Numbered from the stretch's first letter, positions 25,258-35,640 are shown. The stretch: 46,476 nucleotides of DNA from an uncultured Bacilli bacterium (GCA_944363715.1 CALVUX010000015.1:1-46476); one strand, 5' to 3'. Program-made: numbers and translations. Notes: a model not told the origin generated them from the sequence alone.

Positions 25258-25432
25258 TTATCCACTATTTCCACATGGTGTGGAAAAGAAATATTAACTT
25301 GTGAATTTAAAATTTGTGGAAAATGTGGAAAACTCTATTTTTTGTTGATATTTGTCGATTTAAACTGTGGAGAAATTTGTCGAAAAATTGTGGAAAACTA
25401 AAAAATTAAAAATTCCTATTTCTTTTTCCACA
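25258..25432. promoter_or_regulatory. oriC: Left part of oriC: cluster of DnaA boxes upstream of dnaA
   Basis: The gene-free stretch before dnaA (25055-25484) holds the rpmH promoter and at least eight DnaA-box matches. They are TTATCCACT (25258-25266) and ATTTCCACA (25267-25275); in the other orientation TGTGGAAAA at 25279-25287, 25315-25323, 25324-25332 and 25389-25397, and TGTGGAGAA (25366-25374); and TTTTCCACA (25424-25432). The last touches the dnaA promoter, fitting autoregulation. The dominant box is TTTTCCACA rather than the TTATCCACA consensus. Genes on both sides are transcribed away from here. Confidence 0.88.
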
Positions 25433-25444
25433 AATTTAGAGTAT

Positions 25445-25450
25445 TATAAT
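25445..25450 (+). promoter_or_regulatory. -10 element of dnaA
   Basis: TATAAT 12 bases after the DnaA box at 25424-25432, whose occupation would block it. The -35 region is poor, so activity may depend on context. Confidence 0.6.
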
Positions 25451-25484
25451 GGTAATTTATGAAATTCAGGTGGGAGGTGATAGG

Positions 25485-26858
25485 GTGAATGTCGAAATTC
25501 TATGGCAAAATGTTCTGAAAGAGATAAAAGATGAACTTTCATCCCTAGCTTTCGACACTTGGTTTAGTGATGTTAAACTTGTAGAACTAGATAATGGGGT
25601 AGCGACTATTGAAGTACCTATGTCTATTCATAAAAAACATTTATCTGATAATTACTTTGAACTTATTAGATTGGCTTTAAACAAAGTAACCGGGACTAAC
25701 TTTGATTTAGAGTTCTTACTTCCTGATGAAATAGATAATAAAAAGGTAGAAAAAGAGAAGGAAGAAGAAAAGGTAAAAGAAGCGGGCGTTCCCAAATCTT
25801 TTAAAAATCAGTCTAATTTAAATCCCAAATATAATTTTGAAAACTTTATAGTAGGTAGTAGTAATAAGTTTGCACAAGCGGCTGCCTTATCTGTTGCCGA
25901 AAATCCTGGTAAGATGTATAATCCTTTGTTTATCTATGGAAATAGTGGGTTAGGTAAGACCCATTTAATGCATGCGATAGGTAATTATATTGTGGATAAT
26001 TCTAATAGAAGAGTTCTTTATGTTACAAGTGATCAGTTTAGAGATGATTTTGTTGGTATTAATAAGAAAGACGAGAAGGGTACTAATTTCAGTTATATAG
26101 ACTTCTTTAAAAATAAATATAGAAATATTGATGTTTTAATAATTGATGATATTCAGTTCTTAGGTGGAGCGACCCAGACACAACAAGAGTTTTTCCACAC
26201 CTTTACAAATCTTTATAATGATTCTAAACAGATAATCATTTCTTCAGATAGGTCACCTAATGACTTGAAACTATTAGAGGAACGTCTTAGAACAAGGTTT
26301 TGTTGGGGACTTACTGTTAATATTTATCCACCTGACTTTGAACTTAGAAAAGAAATTCTTCGTAAGAAAATAATAGCAGGTAACTTTGAAGCAGAAATAC
26401 CAGAAGATGTCATTGAATACATTGCTTCTAATATGGGAAGTGATGTAAGACAACTTGAAGGCTCTATCACTAGACTTGTTGCATATTCAACTATTATGGG
26501 AGGAGCGAGTATTGATATAAATCTTGCTATTGAGGCTTTGAAAGACTTTATTAGTAAAGGACTTAGTGAAAAGAATGATATTACTAGGATTCAAAAGATA
26601 GTGGCAGAGTACTTTCAGATATCTGTTGAAGATATAAGAAGTAAGAAAAGGAGTAGTAATATTGCTTTCCCAAGGCAAATTGCAATGTATTTGTGTAGAA
26701 AACTTACAAGTGAATCTTTTCCTAAGATAGGAACAGAGTTTGGAGGAAAGGATCACTCAACAGTTATGCACTCCGTTGAAAAAATTGAACAAGAAATTAA
26801 AAATAATAGTGATTTAGCAGGGATTATTAAAAAGCTAGAAGATGATTTAAAACCATGA
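25485..26858 (+). CDS. dnaA: Chromosomal replication initiator DnaA
   Basis: 457 residues. Domain I (about 1-80, binds helicase and regulators), a short charged linker rich in Lys/Glu (about 85-105), the AAA+ domain III with Walker A GNSGLGKTHL and Walker B DVLIIDDIQFLGG, and domain IV with the DnaA-box recognition signature GGKDHSTVMHSV. Start: GTG 25485 with a perfect GGAGGTGA 7 bases upstream; an ATG at 25449 lies inside the -10 element and cannot be the start. It ends in TGA, which argues for the standard code. Origin boxes lie on both sides. Confidence 0.97.
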   Translation: MNVEILWQNVLKEIKDELSSLAFDTWFSDVKLVELDNGVATIEVPMSIHKKHLSDNYFELIRLALNKVTGTNFDLEFLLPDEIDNKKVEKEKEEEKVKEAGVPKSFKNQSNLNPKYNFENFIVGSSNKFAQAAALSVAENPGKMYNPLFIYGNSGLGKTHLMHAIGNYIVDNSNRRVLYVTSDQFRDDFVGINKKDEKGTNFSYIDFFKNKYRNIDVLIIDDIQFLGGATQTQQEFFHTFTNLYNDSKQIIISSDRSPNDLKLLEERLRTRFCWGLTVNIYPPDFELRKEILRKKIIAGNFEAEIPEDVIEYIASNMGSDVRQLEGSITRLVAYSTIMGGASIDINLAIEALKDFISKGLSEKNDITRIQKIVAEYFQISVEDIRSKKRSSNIAFPRQIAMYLCRKLTSESFPKIGTEFGGKDHSTVMHSVEKIEQEIKNNSDLAGIIKKLEDDLKP

Positions 26859-26860
26859 GA

Positions 26861-26960
26861 TGTTGATAAGTTTTAGTTTTAAACTTTTTATCCACAAGCA
26901 TTGTTGATAAAATCTATGGTATAATATAAAGGAAAATTGTAGTTTTCCACATTTTCCACT
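26861..26960. promoter_or_regulatory. oriC: Right part of oriC: DnaA boxes between dnaA and dnaN
   Basis: Boxes: TTATCCACA (26888-26896, perfect consensus), TTTTCCACA (26943-26951), TTTTCCACT (26952-26960), and two TGTTGATAA one-mismatch forms (26861-26869 and 26902-26910). They are followed by a purely A/T stretch at about 26962-26982 that is the best candidate for the unwinding element. I could not make out a clear DnaA-trio. A -10 for dnaN (TATAAT, 26920-26925) sits among the boxes. Confidence 0.85.
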
Positions 26961-27000
26961 CTATAAATAAAAATATATATTAAGAAAGAAGGAATAAATA

Positions 27001-28128
27001 ATGAAATTTACAATAAAAAAAGAAGTGTTAATGGAAGCGATTAATAAAGTAAGTAAGGCAATATCGAGTAGAAATGTTATTCCAGTTTTAGCTGGTATTA
27101 AATTTGAACTTACTAGTAAAAAGTTAGTTTTAACAGCTAGTGATAATGATATTACTATTCAAACTTTTATTAATTGTGATGATGAAGAGATTATTAAAGT
27201 AAAAGAAGAGGGTAGTATTATTATTCAAGGTAAGTATATTTCTGATATAGTTAGAAAATTACCTGATAAATATATTAATATAGAAGTAGTAGATGAACTT
27301 AAGATTTTAATTTACACAGAAAATAGTGAATTTAATTTAAATGGTATTAGTGAAAGTGAATATCCTAATATAGATTTAGGGGAGAGTAAAAGTCATATAG
27401 AACTTTCTCCTAGTGTTTTAAAAGAAATAGTTAATCAAACTGCTTTTGCAACTTCTATTGATGAGAATAAAGCGATATTAAATGGTATTAACTTTAACAT
27501 TACTGGGGATATGTTAGAATGTAATGCAACTGATTCTTATAGATTAGCTAGAAAAGTTATTAAATTAGATAAAGTAAGTAAAGAAAACCAAAATATTGTA
27601 ATTCCTAGTCGTAATTTAGTAGAATTTACAAGAATTATTGATGATAGTGATGAGATGATAGAGATTCATATCTTTAATAATAAGATTTTATTTAAGTATC
27701 AAAACCTTTTATTCCAATCGAGATTAATTAATGGAACATATCCTAATACATCTAATTTATTACCTAAAGATTACTTAGTTAAATTACATTTTAATATTAA
27801 TCAATTTTATGATGTAGTTGATAGAGTTAGTATTTTAACTAGTGATAAAGATAAAAATACGGTAACACTTGAAACAGATGGGAATAATTTAATTATGAAA
27901 TCTTCTAGTGCTGAGATAGGTAGAGTAGAAGAGAAGATGACTATTACTAAAGATCAAGATATTGATGTAAAAGTTTCATTTAGTTCTAAATATATGATGG
28001 ATGCTTTAAAATCTTTTAATACAGAGACAGTTGAATTACATTTTGTAGGTGAAATTAAACCAATTTTATTAAAAAGTTCTGAGGATGAGAGCTTAACACA
28101 GTTAGTTTTACCTATTAGAACTTATTAA
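27001..28128 (+). CDS. dnaN: DNA polymerase III beta clamp
   Basis: 375 residues in three repeated clamp domains. It starts MKFTIKKEVLMEAINKVSKA and ends TQLVLPIRTY, where the terminal segment forms part of the partner-binding pocket. The ring tethers polymerases and many other factors to DNA. An AGAAGGA ribosome site precedes ATG 27001. It has its own terminator, so comK behind it is separate. Confidence 0.97.
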   Translation: MKFTIKKEVLMEAINKVSKAISSRNVIPVLAGIKFELTSKKLVLTASDNDITIQTFINCDDEEIIKVKEEGSIIIQGKYISDIVRKLPDKYINIEVVDELKILIYTENSEFNLNGISESEYPNIDLGESKSHIELSPSVLKEIVNQTAFATSIDENKAILNGINFNITGDMLECNATDSYRLARKVIKLDKVSKENQNIVIPSRNLVEFTRIIDDSDEMIEIHIFNNKILFKYQNLLFQSRLINGTYPNTSNLLPKDYLVKLHFNINQFYDVVDRVSILTSDKDKNTVTLETDGNNLIMKSSSAEIGRVEEKMTITKDQDIDVKVSFSSKYMMDALKSFNTETVELHFVGEIKPILLKSSEDESLTQLVLPIRTY

Positions 28129-28147
28129 AAATTGAAAATTTGAGGAA

Positions 28148-28175
28148 AAAAGTAAGAAAATTTTACTTTTTTTTT
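28148..28175 (+). terminator. Terminator of dnaN
   Basis: The stem AAAAGTAA/TTACTTTT (28148-28155 with 28163-28170) with a seven-base loop continues into a T run to 28175. Confidence 0.85.
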
Positions 28176-28187
28176 AATTTTGTGACA

Positions 28188-28214
28188 AAAAAATACTTTT
28201 TTCGACAATATAAT
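28188..28214 (+). promoter_or_regulatory. comK promoter region with a possible ComK AT-box
   Basis: TATAAT (28209-28214) without a good -35. Just upstream AAAA-N5-TTTT (28188-28200) matches the half-site (AT-box) bound by ComK in Bacillus, which would fit autoactivation. In DNA this AT-rich the match alone is weak evidence, and I found no second AT-box at the usual spacing. Confidence 0.4.
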
Positions 28215-28230
28215 ATAGTAGACTGATAGC

Positions 28231-28250
28231 AAAGCAAGGAATTGCTTTTT
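28231..28250 (+). terminator. Hairpin in the comK leader
   Basis: The stem AAAGCAA/TTGCTTT (28231-28237 with 28242-28248) around GGAA continues into two T, 16 bases before the comK start. It could attenuate comK or stop residual dnaN read-through. The same stem sequence recurs in the terminator behind comK (28713-28731). Confidence 0.45.
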
Positions 28251-28265
28251 GAAGGGGGAAATTTT

Positions 28266-28724
28266 ATGAAAGATTATGAAATTAATGATGAAACGCTTGC
28301 GATTATGCCTGGGGGAGATTTATGGGATTCAGTTGTTGTTGAAGATGACTGTAATTATGAGGTTAAAATGAAGCCTTTGGAAATAGTAGATTATAGTTGT
28401 AGATACTTTGGAAGTTCTTATGAGGGAAGAAAAATAGGTGCAGGGGAAATATTAAATAGTGGTTATAAATTACCAGTTATGGTTGAAGATACTAAGAATT
28501 TAATATTCTTTCCTACTACTAGTCCAATAGATGATGATTGTAGTTGGATTTCTTTAAAGAATATTAAGAGTTATAATAAACTTACTAGTACTAAAACAGA
28601 AGTAGAATTTAAGAATGGTAAGGTACTTACAGTAGATATTTCCTATAATTCATTTAATAATCAGGTAATGAGAGCGAGTAGATTAGAATCTATAATAAGA
28701 AGTAGAAAAGAAAAAGCAAAATAA
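28266..28724 (+). CDS. comK: ComK-like competence transcription factor, short form
   Basis: 152 residues. Similarity to B. subtilis ComK is clear along most of the length: MKPLEIVDYSCRYFGSSYEG (Bacillus has MKPLQIVDRSCRFFGSSYAG), a Pro-Val-Met-Val stretch, FFPTTSP, CSWISLKNIKSY, EVEFKNGK, and ISYNSFNNQVMRASRLES. ComK activates the DNA-uptake genes by binding AT-boxes. The protein ends about 40 residues before the Bacillus one and so lacks the C-terminal tail that carries the MecA recognition peptide and is needed for full activation. Start ATG 28266 has AAGGGGG 7 bases before it. It sits between dnaN and recF, where Bacillus has rlbA/yaaA. Confidence 0.85.
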   Translation: MKDYEINDETLAIMPGGDLWDSVVVEDDCNYEVKMKPLEIVDYSCRYFGSSYEGRKIGAGEILNSGYKLPVMVEDTKNLIFFPTTSPIDDDCSWISLKNIKSYNKLTSTKTEVEFKNGKVLTVDISYNSFNNQVMRASRLESIIRSRKEKAK

Positions 28725-28735
28725 TTGCTTTTTTT
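28711..28735 (+). terminator. Terminator of comK
   Basis: AAAGCAA/TTGCTTT (28713-28719 with 28725-28731) around a five-base loop, then a T run. Confidence 0.85.
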
Positions 28736-28759
28736 CTGTTTATTTAGGGGTAAATATGA

Positions 28760-28765
28760 TATAAT
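28760..28765 (+). promoter_or_regulatory. -10 element of the recF-gyrB-gyrA operon
   Basis: TATAAT with a weak -35, behind the comK terminator. The leader contains a 10-codon frame (ATG 28811 to TAG 28843) with its own AGGTG site, which overlaps the recF start codon in another frame. Confidence 0.5.
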
Positions 28766-28832
28766 ATTCTTGCGTGTATAGGAGTACTAAAATAGGGTGT
28801 AGGTGATTATATGGTCGTTTTTTTAGGCAATT

Positions 28833-29948
28833 ATGATAATTAGGTCATTAAAAGTTACGAATTTTCGTAATTATAATAGATTTAATATAACTTTAGGTAG
28901 TAAAATGAATATTTTTATTGGAAATAACGCTAGTGGTAAGACAAATATTTTAGAAGCTATCGCTATTTTAGGACTTACTAAATCTTTTAGAAATGGATTA
29001 GACTGTGATGTTATTAAATTTAATAAAAAGAAAGCGGTTATAGAAGGTAGAGTCTTAAATAATAAGCAGATAAAAGACTTAAAGATAGAGTTTTTAGAGA
29101 AAGATAAAAATATCTTTGTAAATGATAAAAAAGTTAAAAAATATGCAGATTACATTTCTAATTTAAATATTGTTGTTTTTACACCTAATGATTTAGATAT
29201 TATAAAGGGATCACCTAGTATTAGAAGAAATTTGCTTAATATGACTTTGTCACAAATTTCTTATTCTTATTTAGTTACTTATAATGAATATAATAAAATC
29301 TTAAAGACACGTAATGAATATCTTAAAATACTATTTACTAATGGGATAGCTGATAAGACTTATTTAGATGTTTTAACAGATAAGTTAGTAGAGAAAGCTG
29401 TTTTAATTTATCAAGAGAGATATAAGTATCTATCTTTAATTAATAATTATATTAGTGATATTTATAATAATATTACAGAAGATATGCGAATATTAAAAAT
29501 AGAATATAGTCCTAATATACCTATTAATTCTTATGAAGAGAAGGACTTAAGAGAAGTTCTTGTTAATACTTATAAGAAGAATTATAGAAGAGAATTAAGT
29601 GCTGGTATGACGCTATTTGGGCCTCATAGAGACGATTTTTGCTTTATTATGGATAATAATACTGATATGAAGATTTATGCGTCTCAGGGGCAGCAGAAAT
29701 GTGCTGTACTAGCTTATAAACTTTCTTCTATTCCAATATTTAAAGAGAATAATGGTAGTAATCCAGTACTTCTTTTAGATGATATTTTTAGTGAACTTGA
29801 TTTAAATAAGAGAAATAAGCTTTTAAAATATGTTAGTCGAGATATTCAAAGTATTATAACAACAACTGATTTAAAAAATATTTCCAAGAAAACTTTAGAT
29901 AGTGCAATCATCTTTAAAGTTAATGATGGAAAAGTGGAGAGGAGTTAA
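28833..29948 (+). CDS. recF: DNA replication and repair protein RecF
   Basis: 371 residues. ABC-type SMC-like ATPase: Walker A GNNASGKTNILEAI (residues 30-43), signature motif ASQGQQKCAVLAYKL and Walker B PVLLLDDIFSELD. It loads RecA at gaps with RecO and RecR (recR is at 38399). The second residue of the signature pair is normal for RecF. Only AGG, 5 bases upstream, supports ATG 28833. gyrB follows after 3 bases. Confidence 0.97.
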   Translation: MIIRSLKVTNFRNYNRFNITLGSKMNIFIGNNASGKTNILEAIAILGLTKSFRNGLDCDVIKFNKKKAVIEGRVLNNKQIKDLKIEFLEKDKNIFVNDKKVKKYADYISNLNIVVFTPNDLDIIKGSPSIRRNLLNMTLSQISYSYLVTYNEYNKILKTRNEYLKILFTNGIADKTYLDVLTDKLVEKAVLIYQERYKYLSLINNYISDIYNNITEDMRILKIEYSPNIPINSYEEKDLREVLVNTYKKNYRRELSAGMTLFGPHRDDFCFIMDNNTDMKIYASQGQQKCAVLAYKLSSIPIFKENNGSNPVLLLDDIFSELDLNKRNKLLKYVSRDIQSIITTTDLKNISKKTLDSAIIFKVNDGKVERS

Positions 29949-29951
29949 AGT

Positions 29952-31874
29952 ATGGAAGAAAAGGTAGAGAATAATTATGATTCTTCAGCAATACAGGTAC
30001 TTGAAGGATTAGAAGCTGTTAGAAAAAGACCTGGTATGTATATTGGTTCTACTAGTTCTAGGGGACTTCATCATTTAGTATGGGAGATTGTTGATAATGC
30101 TATTGATGAAGCTTTAGCAGGATATTGTACACATATTGAAGTTACTATTAATAAAGATAATAGTATTACAGTAAAAGATGATGGTAGAGGTATTCCTGTT
30201 GATATTCATCCTAAGACTGGTAAGAGTACAGTAGAAACTGTTTATACAGTGCTTCATGCTGGAGGTAAGTTCGGTGGTGGAGGATATAAAGTATCAGGTG
30301 GACTACATGGTGTTGGTGCTAGTGTAGTTAATGCTTTATCAGATTGGCTAGAAGTTAAGGTTTATCGTGATGGTAAAGTATATTATCAAAGATATCAAAC
30401 AGGTGGTAAGCCTGTAGAAGCTTTAAAAGTTATAGAAGAATGTGATATTAATAGAACTGGTACTACAGTTACTTTTAAACCAGATGATCAAATATTTACA
30501 GAAACAACAGTATATGATTACGATATTTTAAAAACAAGACTTCGTGAGTTAGCATTCTTAAATAGAGGACTTCGTATAACTTTATATGATGATAGGGAAG
30601 ATCCTAAGAAGGATAGTTTTCATTATGAAGGTGGTATTCGTGAGTATGTAGAGATGCTTAATAAAAATAAGAGTCCAATACATCCTACAATTATTGATAT
30701 AACTGGAGTTATGCAAGATATATCATTAGAGGTAGCTTTACAATACAATGAATCATATAATGCTTCTATTTATTCATTTGTTAATAATATTACGACACCA
30801 GAAGGTGGAACTCATGAAGATGGTGTAAGAAGAGCTTTAACAAGAATTTTAAATAAGTATGCACAAAATAATAATTTATTAAAAGATAAAGATGATTCTT
30901 TAACTGGTGATGATGTTAAGGAAGGTATTACAATGATAATATCAATTAAACATCCTAATCCACAGTTTGAAGGTCAAACTAAGACAAAACTTGGTAATAG
31001 TGAAGTTAGAAGTGTTGCTGATAAGATTTTTTCAGAACCATTTGAAAGATTTTTATTAGAACATCCTGATGAAGCGAAGATTATTATAGAAAAGTGTATA
31101 ACTGCATCTAGGGCACGTGTTGCAGCGAAGAAAGCTAGAGAGTTAACTCGTCGTAAGGGTGACCTAGATATGACTAATGTTTGGGGTAAACTTAATGATT
31201 GTAAGAGTAAAGATGCGGGAGAATGTGAAATATTCTTAGTCGAGGGGGACTCTGCAGGTGGTTCTGCTATTAAAGGAAGAAATAGTATGACACAAGCGAT
31301 TTTACCTTTACGTGGTAAGATTTTAAATGTTGAGAAAGCAAGACTTGATAGGGCTTTATCTAATGAAGAGATTAGAACTATTATTACAGCTTTTGGTACA
31401 GGAATAGGGGAAGAATTTGATATTTCTAAACTTCGTTATAATAAAATCATTATAATGACCGATGCTGATGTTGATGGTTCACATATTAGAGTTTTACTTT
31501 TAACATTATTTTATCGTTTCTTTAGGCCAATTGTTGAAGAAGGTCATGTCTATGCGGCACAACCTCCACTTTATAGAATTACACATGGAAAAACACGTAA
31601 ATATGTTTTGGATGAGTCAGAACGTGCTGAATATTTAGCAAGCCTTGCTCCTAATACTAAATATGAAATAACTCGTATGAAAGGTTTAGGAGAAATGGAT
31701 GCTGAAGAGTTAAATGAAACAACTATGGATATTAGTAAACGTGTTTTAAGACAAATTACAATAGATGATGCAGTTGCAGCGGATGAAGTATTTTCTGAGC
31801 TTATGGGTGAAGAAGTAGCACCAAGACGTGAGTTTATTGAAGAAAATGCTACTTATGCAACAATAGATGTTTAG
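29952..31874 (+). CDS. gyrB: DNA gyrase subunit B
   Basis: 640 residues. GHKL ATPase ([48 protein letters not shown]), transducer, and TOPRIM with EGDSAGGSA and the metal-binding [10 protein letters not shown]. The length and lack of an extra tower insert fit a Firmicutes GyrB. AGAGGAG precedes ATG 29952. Gyrase supplies the negative supercoils needed at oriC. Confidence 0.97.
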   Translation: MEEKVENNYDSSAIQVLEGLEAVRKRPGMYIGSTSSRGLHHLVWEIVDNAIDEALAGYCTHIEVTINKDNSITVKDDGRGIPVDIHPKTGKSTVETVYTVLHAGGKFGGGGYKVSGGLHGVGASVVNALSDWLEVKVYRDGKVYYQRYQTGGKPVEALKVIEECDINRTGTTVTFKPDDQIFTETTVYDYDILKTRLRELAFLNRGLRITLYDDREDPKKDSFHYEGGIREYVEMLNKNKSPIHPTIIDITGVMQDISLEVALQYNESYNASIYSFVNNITTPEGGTHEDGVRRALTRILNKYAQNNNLLKDKDDSLTGDDVKEGITMIISIKHPNPQFEGQTKTKLGNSEVRSVADKIFSEPFERFLLEHPDEAKIIIEKCITASRARVAAKKARELTRRKGDLDMTNVWGKLNDCKSKDAGECEIFLVEGDSAGGSAIKGRNSMTQAILPLRGKILNVEKARLDRALSNEEIRTIITAFGTGIGEEFDISKLRYNKIIIMTDADVDGSHIRVLLLTLFYRFFRPIVEEGHVYAAQPPLYRITHGKTRKYVLDESERAEYLASLAPNTKYEITRMKGLGEMDAEELNETTMDISKRVLRQITIDDAVAADEVFSELMGEEVAPRREFIEENATYATIDV

Positions 31875-31884
31875 GAGGTAAGTT

Positions 31885-34329
31885 ATGGATAGATTAGAAC
31901 AAAATAATATTGTAAAAGAAGTAAAAGATTCTTTTCTTGATTATTCGATGAGTGTTATTACATCAAGAGCGATACCTGATTTAAGGGATGGTTTAAAACC
32001 TGTTCATCGTCGTATTTTATATTCAATGTTTGAGTCTGGTTATACTCCTGATAAACCTCATAAGAAGTGTGCTAAGACAGTCGGAGAGGTTATGGGTAAT
32101 TATCATCCTCACGGAGATAGTTCAATTTATGAAGCGATGGTTAGAATGGCCCAAGATTTCTCTTATAGATATATGTTAATCGATGGACATGGAAACTTTG
32201 GTAATATTGAAGGTTACGGAGCAGCAGCGATGCGTTATACCGAAGCTAGACTTTCAAAAATTTCTCTTGAATTATTAAGAAATATTAATAAAAATACAGT
32301 TGATTTTATGTCTAACTTTGATGAATCTTCTAAAGAACCTGTAGTTTTACCATCACGTTTTCCTAATATTTTAGTTAATGGTACTACTGGTATTGCTGTT
32401 GGTATGGCAACTAATATACCTCCTCATAACTTAAAAGAGGTTATAGATGGCTGTGTTGCATACATTGATAATCCTGATATTGATGTAGATGGTTTAATGC
32501 AATATATTAAAGGTCCAGATTTTCCAACTGGAGCATCAATACTTGGAAATAGCGGTATTAAAAAGGCTTATGAGACTGGTAGAGGAACTATTACTATTAG
32601 AAGTAAGGCACAAATTGAAGAAAAAAATGGTAGACAATATATAATTATTGATGAAGTTCCTTATGGTGTTAATACTTCTGAATTAAAAAATAAAGTTGCA
32701 GAACTTGTTCATAATAAGACAATAGAAGGTATTTCTGATTATCATTCTGATTTAAAAGATGGTATTAAGATAACTATTACTTTGAAAAAGGATGCAAATG
32801 CGCAAGTTGTGTTAAATAAGCTTTATAAACATACACAATTTCAAACAAGTTATGGAATAATTTTCTTAATGTTAGACCAAGGTGTTCCTAAAACATTAGG
32901 TTTAAAGGATATTATTGCAAAATATATTGATTTTCAAAGAGAAGTTATTATTAGAAGAACTAAATTTGATTTAGATAATGCTGAAAAACGTGTTCATATA
33001 TTAGAAGGTTTAAAGATAGCATTAGATCATATTGATGAAGTAATTAAGTTAATTAGAGGTTCTAAGTCTGATGAAGAGGCTAGAAATGGCTTAATGAGTA
33101 AGTTTGGTTTGAGTGAGATTCAAGCGAATGCAATTTTAGAGATGAGACTTAGAAGATTAACTGGTTTAGAAAGAGAAAAAATTGAAAATGAACTTAACGA
33201 TTTACTTGAATTAATTGCTAATTTAAAAGATATTTTAAGTAGTGATGCTAAGATTCTTAATGTTATTAAGACAGAACTTCTAGAAATTAAAGATAAATAC
33301 GGTGATGATAGAAGAACTAATATTGATATGACAGCGATTGAATATATTGAAGATGAGTCTTTAATTCCAGTAGAAGATGTTATTATAACTTTAACTAATA
33401 AAGGTTATATTAAGAGATTAAGAGCCGATACTTATAAGAGTCAAAATCGTGGAGGCGTTGGTATTAAAGGAATGGCTACAAATGAAGAAGACTTTGTTAA
33501 GCATTTAATTTCAATGAAAACACATGATTATATCTTATTCTTCTCTAATAAAGGAAGAGTATATAGACTTAAAGGATATGAGATTCCAGAGTTTAGTCGT
33601 CAATCTAAAGGTCTACCTGTGGTTAATTTATTATCACTAGAAAACGGCGAGAACATTAGTTCGATAGTGTGCTTAGACCCTTCTGTGGAAAACTATAAAT
33701 ATTTGTTGTTTGTTACTAGAAATGGTCTTGTTAAACGTACTGAGATAAAAGAATTCGATAATATTCGTAAGAGTGGAAAGATTGCGATAGTACTTAAAGA
33801 TAATGATGAATTAATAGCTGTGGATAAAACCACTGGTGAAAATGAAGTTATAATTGGTGCAAGTAATGGTAGAATGGTAAGATTTGTGGAAAATGAAATA
33901 CGTTCTATGGGTCGTGGTACTTCTGGTGTTAAAGGAATTGATCTTGATGGAAGTATTGTTGTAGGTGCAAATGTTGTTACTGATAACCAGGAAGTGTTAA
34001 TTGTTACTGAGAATGGTTATGGTAAGAAAACAAGTATTAACGAATATAGACTAACTCATAGAGGTAGTAAAGGTGTTAAGGCTTTAAATATGACTGATAA
34101 AAATGGTTCTATGATTTCTCTTAATTGTGTTGGTGCTGATGAAAGTGATAAGAAGGATGTAATGATTATTACAGATAGTGGTGTTGTTATGCGAATGCCA
34201 ATGGAACAGATATCTACTTTGAAGAGGGCAACACAAGGAGTTAGATTGATTCATTTGAAAGATGAACAAAAGGTAGCAACAGTTACAGTTGTGGATAAAG
34301 ATGAAGAAGAAGTTGTTAATGAAGAATAA
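31885..34329 (+). CDS. gyrA: DNA gyrase subunit A
   Basis: 814 residues. The catalytic Tyr lies in [11 protein letters not shown]. The quinolone region [20 protein letters not shown] has Ser and Glu at the resistance hot spots, as in susceptible Gram-positive bacteria. The C-terminal beta-pinwheel has a GyrA-box in variant form, [12 protein letters not shown], where QRRGGRG is usual, so it is a gyrase rather than ParC though the box has drifted. The C-terminus is acidic ([11 protein letters not shown]). AGGAGG precedes ATG 31885. A hairpin terminator follows. Confidence 0.96.
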   Translation: MDRLEQNNIVKEVKDSFLDYSMSVITSRAIPDLRDGLKPVHRRILYSMFESGYTPDKPHKKCAKTVGEVMGNYHPHGDSSIYEAMVRMAQDFSYRYMLIDGHGNFGNIEGYGAAAMRYTEARLSKISLELLRNINKNTVDFMSNFDESSKEPVVLPSRFPNILVNGTTGIAVGMATNIPPHNLKEVIDGCVAYIDNPDIDVDGLMQYIKGPDFPTGASILGNSGIKKAYETGRGTITIRSKAQIEEKNGRQYIIIDEVPYGVNTSELKNKVAELVHNKTIEGISDYHSDLKDGIKITITLKKDANAQVVLNKLYKHTQFQTSYGIIFLMLDQGVPKTLGLKDIIAKYIDFQREVIIRRTKFDLDNAEKRVHILEGLKIALDHIDEVIKLIRGSKSDEEARNGLMSKFGLSEIQANAILEMRLRRLTGLEREKIENELNDLLELIANLKDILSSDAKILNVIKTELLEIKDKYGDDRRTNIDMTAIEYIEDESLIPVEDVIITLTNKGYIKRLRADTYKSQNRGGVGIKGMATNEEDFVKHLISMKTHDYILFFSNKGRVYRLKGYEIPEFSRQSKGLPVVNLLSLENGENISSIVCLDPSVENYKYLLFVTRNGLVKRTEIKEFDNIRKSGKIAIVLKDNDELIAVDKTTGENEVIIGASNGRMVRFVENEIRSMGRGTSGVKGIDLDGSIVVGANVVTDNQEVLIVTENGYGKKTSINEYRLTHRGSKGVKALNMTDKNGSMISLNCVGADESDKKDVMIITDSGVVMRMPMEQISTLKRATQGVRLIHLKDEQKVATVTVVDKDEEEVVNEE

Positions 34330-34343
34330 TTTCTTCTTTTTTT
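34321..34343 (+). terminator. Terminator of recF-gyrB-gyrA
   Basis: GAAGAA/TTCTTC (34321-34326 with 34331-34336) with a four-base loop and a run of seven T. It starts within the last codons of gyrA. Confidence 0.8.
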
Positions 34344-34370
34344 AATTGTTTAAATTTAGTTTGTAGTTAA

Positions 34371-35640
34371 TTTTTCACGTGAAACGTATGAAAAAAGTAT
34401 TTAATTTTATATAGAGAACTACTAAAATTATTTCCCGGGAAATAATTTATAAAGAAGTATTATTGATTCAAACCTATATATTGTAATAGTACTTAATGTT
34501 TCACGTGAAACATATAAAGGAAGTATTTAATTTTATATGGAGAAGTACTGAAATTATTTCCCGGGAAATAATTTGTAAAGAAATAGTATTAATTTAGATC
34601 ATTATTTTATAATAATATTTAATGTTCCACGTGAAACATATGAAGAAAGTATTTAATTTTATATAGATAAGTACTGAAATTATTTCCCGGGAAATAATTT
34701 GTAAAGAAATAGTATTAATTTAGAACAATATTTTATAATAGTATTTAATGTTCCACGTGAAACATATGAAGAAAGTATTTAATTTTATATAGAGAAGTAC
34801 TAAAATTATTTCCCGGGAAATAATTTATAAAGAAGTATTATTGATTCAAACCTATATATTGTAATAGTACTTAATGTTTCACGTGAAACATATAAAGGAA
34901 GTATTTAATTTTATATGGAGAAGTACTGAAATTATTTCCCGGGAAATAATTTGTAAAGAAGAGCGTTAATTTAAACCTATATATTGTAATGGTACTTAAT
35001 GTTTCACGTGAAACATATAAAGAAAGTATTTAATTTTTATAGAGAAGTACTAGAATTATTTCCCGGGAAATAATTTATAAAGAAGTAGTATCTATTTAAA
35101 CTTATATATTGTAACTGTACTTAATGTTTCACGTGAAACATATAGAGAAAGTATTTGATTTTTATAGAGAAGTACGAAAATTATTTCCCGGGAAATAATT
35201 TATAAAGAAGTAGTATTGATTTAAACTTATATATTGTAACTGTACTTAATGTTTCACGTGAAACATATAGAGAAAGTATTTGATTTTTATAGAGAAGTAC
35301 GAAAATTATTTTCCGGGAAATAATTTATAAAGAAGTAGTATCTATTTAAACTTATATATTGTAACTGTACTTAATGTTTCACGTGAAACATATAGAGAAA
35401 GTATTTGATTTTTATAGAGAAGTACGAAAATTATTTTCCGGGAAATAATTTATAAAGAAGTAGTATCTATTTAAACCTATATATTGTAATAGTATTTAAT
35501 GTTTCACGTGGAACATATAAAGAAAGTATTTAATTTTTATAGAGAAGTACTAGAATTATTTCCCGGGAAATAATTTATAAAGAAGTAGTATTGATTTAAA
35601 CTTATATATTGTAACTGTACTTAATGTTTCACGTGAAACA
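34371..35640. promoter_or_regulatory. parS: Eleven parS sites (ParB-binding) in the array
   Basis: 16-bp palindromes TGTTTCACGTGAAACA, starting at 34371, 34497, 34623, 34749, 34875, 35000, 35125, 35250, 35375, 35500 and 35625. Seven are perfect. The copies at 34623 and 34749 read TGTTCCACGTGAAACA and the one at 35500 has the mirror change (GTGGAACA). These fall at the position that is free in the B. subtilis consensus TGTTNCACGTGAAACA, or at its symmetric partner. The first copy (34371) is degenerate at its ends (TTTTT...AAACG), as often at array edges. No other full match was seen in the window. Confidence 0.95.

Noticed and set aside
26856-26858. Use of TGA as Trp (code 4), since a short frame continues past the dnaA stop
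   Set aside because: Only seven codons follow, Trp is TGG in all conserved positions, and no conserved gene contains in-frame TGA.
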